A stretch of 55,163 bases of DNA from an uncultured Opitutales bacterium (GTDB taxonomy: Bacteria > Verrucomicrobiota > Verrucomicrobiia > Opitutales > Seribacteraceae): positions 1 to 55,163 of the forward strand of contig CALKMX010000057.1 of NCBI GenBank assembly GCA_938091675.1. The letters run 5' to 3'. Shown here piece by piece: positions 54,001-55,163 of this stretch (positions are counted from its first letter, which is position 1; every line of letters begins with the position of its first letter). The notes under the pieces are model-generated. The model saw only the letters and a program-made list of their open reading frames with translations. It was not told the DNA's origin and did no database searches. The translations under genes and the position numbers were made by a program.

Positions 54001-55163
54001 CTCAAGAACGAAAATGAGGAATTAAAATTAGTGATTCGATCTACCTTGGGTGATGACAAAGAAACAATCGAAGCATTGCAAAAGGAATTAGCTCTGGCTC
54101 AAAATGATCTCGAACAGTTAGGGGTTGGTTCTCTAGTGCAGATGGAAGATGAAATAGCTGCACTTAAAAATGAAAATGAGGAATTAAAACTAGTTATTCA
54201 ATCTGCCTTGGGTGGTGAAAAAGAGACAATTGAAGCATTACAAAAAGAATTAGCTTTTGCCCAAAATCAGTTACGCAACCTAAGTAATCTCAATGAATCA
54301 AACGATGAATACCTCGCTGCAAAAATAGAAAACGAAAAGTTAATTAAGGAAATACAACTTTTACAGGAACAAGCTTCTCAGCGAAATCAAATTGCAGTTG
54401 AAATTCCAACTACCGAAGATCCTTCGGTTATTCAAAAAGCGATGGATTTAGAAATGAAGCTGGAAATGGCATTGGCCAAAATTGAACAAATGGAAGGCAA
54501 TCAAATTTTACCTGATGATTCGGATATGATTTCCTTAGAAAAGGAACTTACTCAAGCAAATCTTACCATTGAGGAATTAAGATCCCAGATTGAAAACATG
54601 ATTTCAAAACAAGCGGAAGCAGAGCTAGAACTAGCTATGTTGGAAAATGCATCTCTTCCCCCTATAGACAAAGGGTTATCGGTAGAAGAAAAAGCTCTTT
54701 TTGTTGGAGAAATTGAAGCATTGAAAGAGGAACTGAGGAAAGCTAAAGAAGAGTTCTCGCAAACAAGCTCAAGGTCGCCAGAGATGACCGAACTGCAGGA
54801 AGAATTACGACAGGCAGTAGCTGAAAGCTTTGAACTCCAAATGGAATTAGAGCAGACTCAAGATCGCCTGAAAAAATTCGAAGAGCTTGCTTCTATGGAG
54901 CCCAATATGGAAACTATTGAGGAAATAACCAGAAAAGCAAACGACGCTCAAGAAAGGGCTCAGGCAAGAATTAACGAACTGACAGATGCACTCAGAAATT
55001 CAGAACTCTTGCGCACAGAAACCGAAGACTTGGTCACTGCCCTAGAAAAAAGAGCAAACCAAAGCAATGACATTTCAAATGATCCAAGGTTTATTGAATT
55101 ACAGCAGGAAATGCTAGCTTTGCAGAGTGATTTGATCAGCATACAAGAAATGACCGATCCACG
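51079..55163 (+). CDS. Giant exported coiled-coil protein, partial (3' end off the right edge)
   Basis: One frame is open from ATG 51079 to the window end, at least 1361 codons. A signal peptide is likely (about residues 1-28, ending LAFS-Q). After about 240 residues and a Pro/Thr-rich linker, the chain is almost entirely heptad-type coiled coil rich in Glu, Lys, Leu, Gln and Asp. No enzyme domain was seen. Residues 908-1069 are three tandem 54-residue units. It resembles exported coiled-coil proteins of uncertain function, such as envelope scaffolds or SMC-like exported rods, but no family is claimed. It starts 110 bases after tRNA-Leu. Confidence 0.8.
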   Translation, partial: MKNSCLFLIKQGWFGLPLFFLGLGTLAFSQLEESNDVKELSADQIAVEISSKISKSESLLADLNGELQSTVQDEFASFSSKLASQDIGKEQKGVLVAQFDNLQNRFKERELSMSESMAKTAERLEDSKDIFSDLKDNFAGRLEETRPALLALYENLQGSVIELEALSTMSSGLNKDFSYELASLNEQAEQTFAQNLPVPPLQTSKVQPTTSIGKKISSVIQAREAIPLRNSKITGIQAQASTPNQFGKLSPQSFDDGDGVIARLRKELDDSKNFQTELSADSAELKSDLRKAYREIVSLQTNLKESQLIINELENSKRSLYQTTDGGPATAQTVSKEINRLERELEQAREDLRQSRQSLLLEQQRSNAMISSITTELDRTRRELDYARQMSHSNGANFERLAYLERELSLAQRALESANAQPLDPGSEEFVNLQEELRKSLGEIARMQIELSEKEKLQEELLRLKSTMEQIEETPSRSASPAFVNKLLVELNAANSEIERLQQGQLSDRQGLSADVIALQDQLQATQTELDQVRNDFAATKEDIAKREFEFASTIKKLEEEAQLAESVLQQASEGKMPMVPFVTEMEEDLAASESRIRLLSDQFANEQKRATDVIAELSQEIELAQARNKQSLDQLSRRELELTNKDQELSSLTQQKKDLEEELEVVKVIAGQLQDLNQVLEDTKETQSVQSQTSDEIVGSLKDELNRAKIELVVALDEKEKMQDEFSKRLTNLEMQLEDAKNEMFEEQELFQEATSESKILISELKTQLDAARSEIAQMKRSGVTESVETKQAVTQLQEALGTIRILQESLQEAESANLEVDNLRSELADTMSGQLTKFQEVENQKEGLQGKIQSLEAEIALLRDANSGSQVAQLQSRADLEAKVNASNEEIKRLRDRISQSEEIGVGSLVQMEDELVALKNENNELKSALQSNMGKDRVTIEALQNELASAQNELKKLNTGSPVQMDDELTALKNENEELKLVIRSTLGDDKETIEALQKELALAQNDLEQLGVGSLVQMEDEIAALKNENEELKLVIQSALGGEKETIEALQKELAFAQNQLRNLSNLNESNDEYLAAKIENEKLIKEIQLLQEQASQRNQIAVEIPTTEDPSVIQKAMDLEMKLEMALAKIEQMEGNQILPDDSDMISLEKELTQANLTIEELRSQIENMISKQAEAELELAMLENASLPPIDKGLSVEEKALFVGEIEALKEELRKAKEEFSQTSSRSPEMTELQEELRQAVAESFELQMELEQTQDRLKKFEELASMEPNMETIEEITRKANDAQERAQARINELTDALRNSELLRTETEDLVTALEKRANQSNDISNDPRFIELQQEMLALQSDLISIQEMTDP
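53800..54285 (+). repeat. Three tandem 162-bp (54-residue) coding repeats
   Basis: Units start at 53800, 53962 and 54124, each exactly 162 bp. The encoded units share the pattern GSxVQMxDExxALKNENxELK ... TIEALQxELAxAQNxL. Copies two and three are more similar to each other than to copy one, suggesting stepwise duplication. The reading frame is kept throughout. Confidence 0.9.

Overview
The window reads as chromosomal core of a Gram-negative, diderm, aerobically respiring bacterium, most likely a marine Verrucomicrobiota (Opitutia-like). This placement is inference from four things: lipid A-Kdo biosynthesis (waaA), a complete dcw cluster ending in a divergent FtsZ that keeps the FtsA-binding C-terminal peptide, a MurC-MurB fusion, and a FecR-like secreted protein. 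GC looks moderate. No rRNA, IS element, integrase, prophage or CRISPR array was seen.

Layout. 1-5069: a partial secreted Rap1a/Tai-like gene, a two-gene operon of a mini-lipoprotein and a secreted protein, a minus-strand phosphonate-type ABC importer (phnD-phnC-phnE) behind a Fur-like 7-1-7 palindrome, and waaA. 5143-12705 (plus): trpA, miaA, nadK, a membrane pseudokinase, a lipoprotein sharing its outer domain, and a PpiD-like anchored protein; tlyA faces them on the minus strand. 13569-32784: the division and cell-wall cluster mraZ-rsmH-ftsL-ftsI-murE-murF-mraY-murD-(LysM protein)-ftsW-murG-murC/murB-ddl-ftsQ-ftsA-ftsZ, preceded by four 10-bp-phased MraZ boxes. 32867-36991: a FecR-like protein and a giant SOS1-like Na+/H+ antiporter with a cNMP-binding domain. 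37009-37096: tRNA-Ser(GGA), minus strand. 37245-50841: the full 14-gene complex I operon nuoB-N with nuoC and nuoD separate (no nuoA was seen in the window, so 13 subunit genes B-N are present here). 50885-50968: tRNA-Leu(UAG). 51079-end: a very large exported coiled-coil protein that runs off the edge.

How it fits together. The dcw genes overlap or nearly touch and make lipid II (MurB-G, MraY, Ddl) and the divisome (FtsL, I, W, Q, A, Z). MurE has the DNPR motif for meso-diaminopimelate. Complex I next to a large cation/proton antiporter suggests linked H+/Na+ economy, though only proximity supports this.

Best leads: an FtsZ in which the second catalytic Asp of the synergy loop is Tyr; a NuoM in which the conserved TM7 lysine is Leu while NuoL and NuoN keep theirs; a MurC half that is shortened and motif-degenerate inside the MurC-MurB fusion; a pseudokinase and lipoprotein pair sharing a GxW beta-domain; a ~120-residue insert in the antiporter; a 13-bp stem-loop inside murF; a mini-ORF with an ideal Shine-Dalgarno just before ftsW; and an exported coiled-coil giant with three 54-residue tandem repeats. 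Many starts have no Shine-Dalgarno, and several promoters sit so close to the ATG that leaderless mRNA is plausible.
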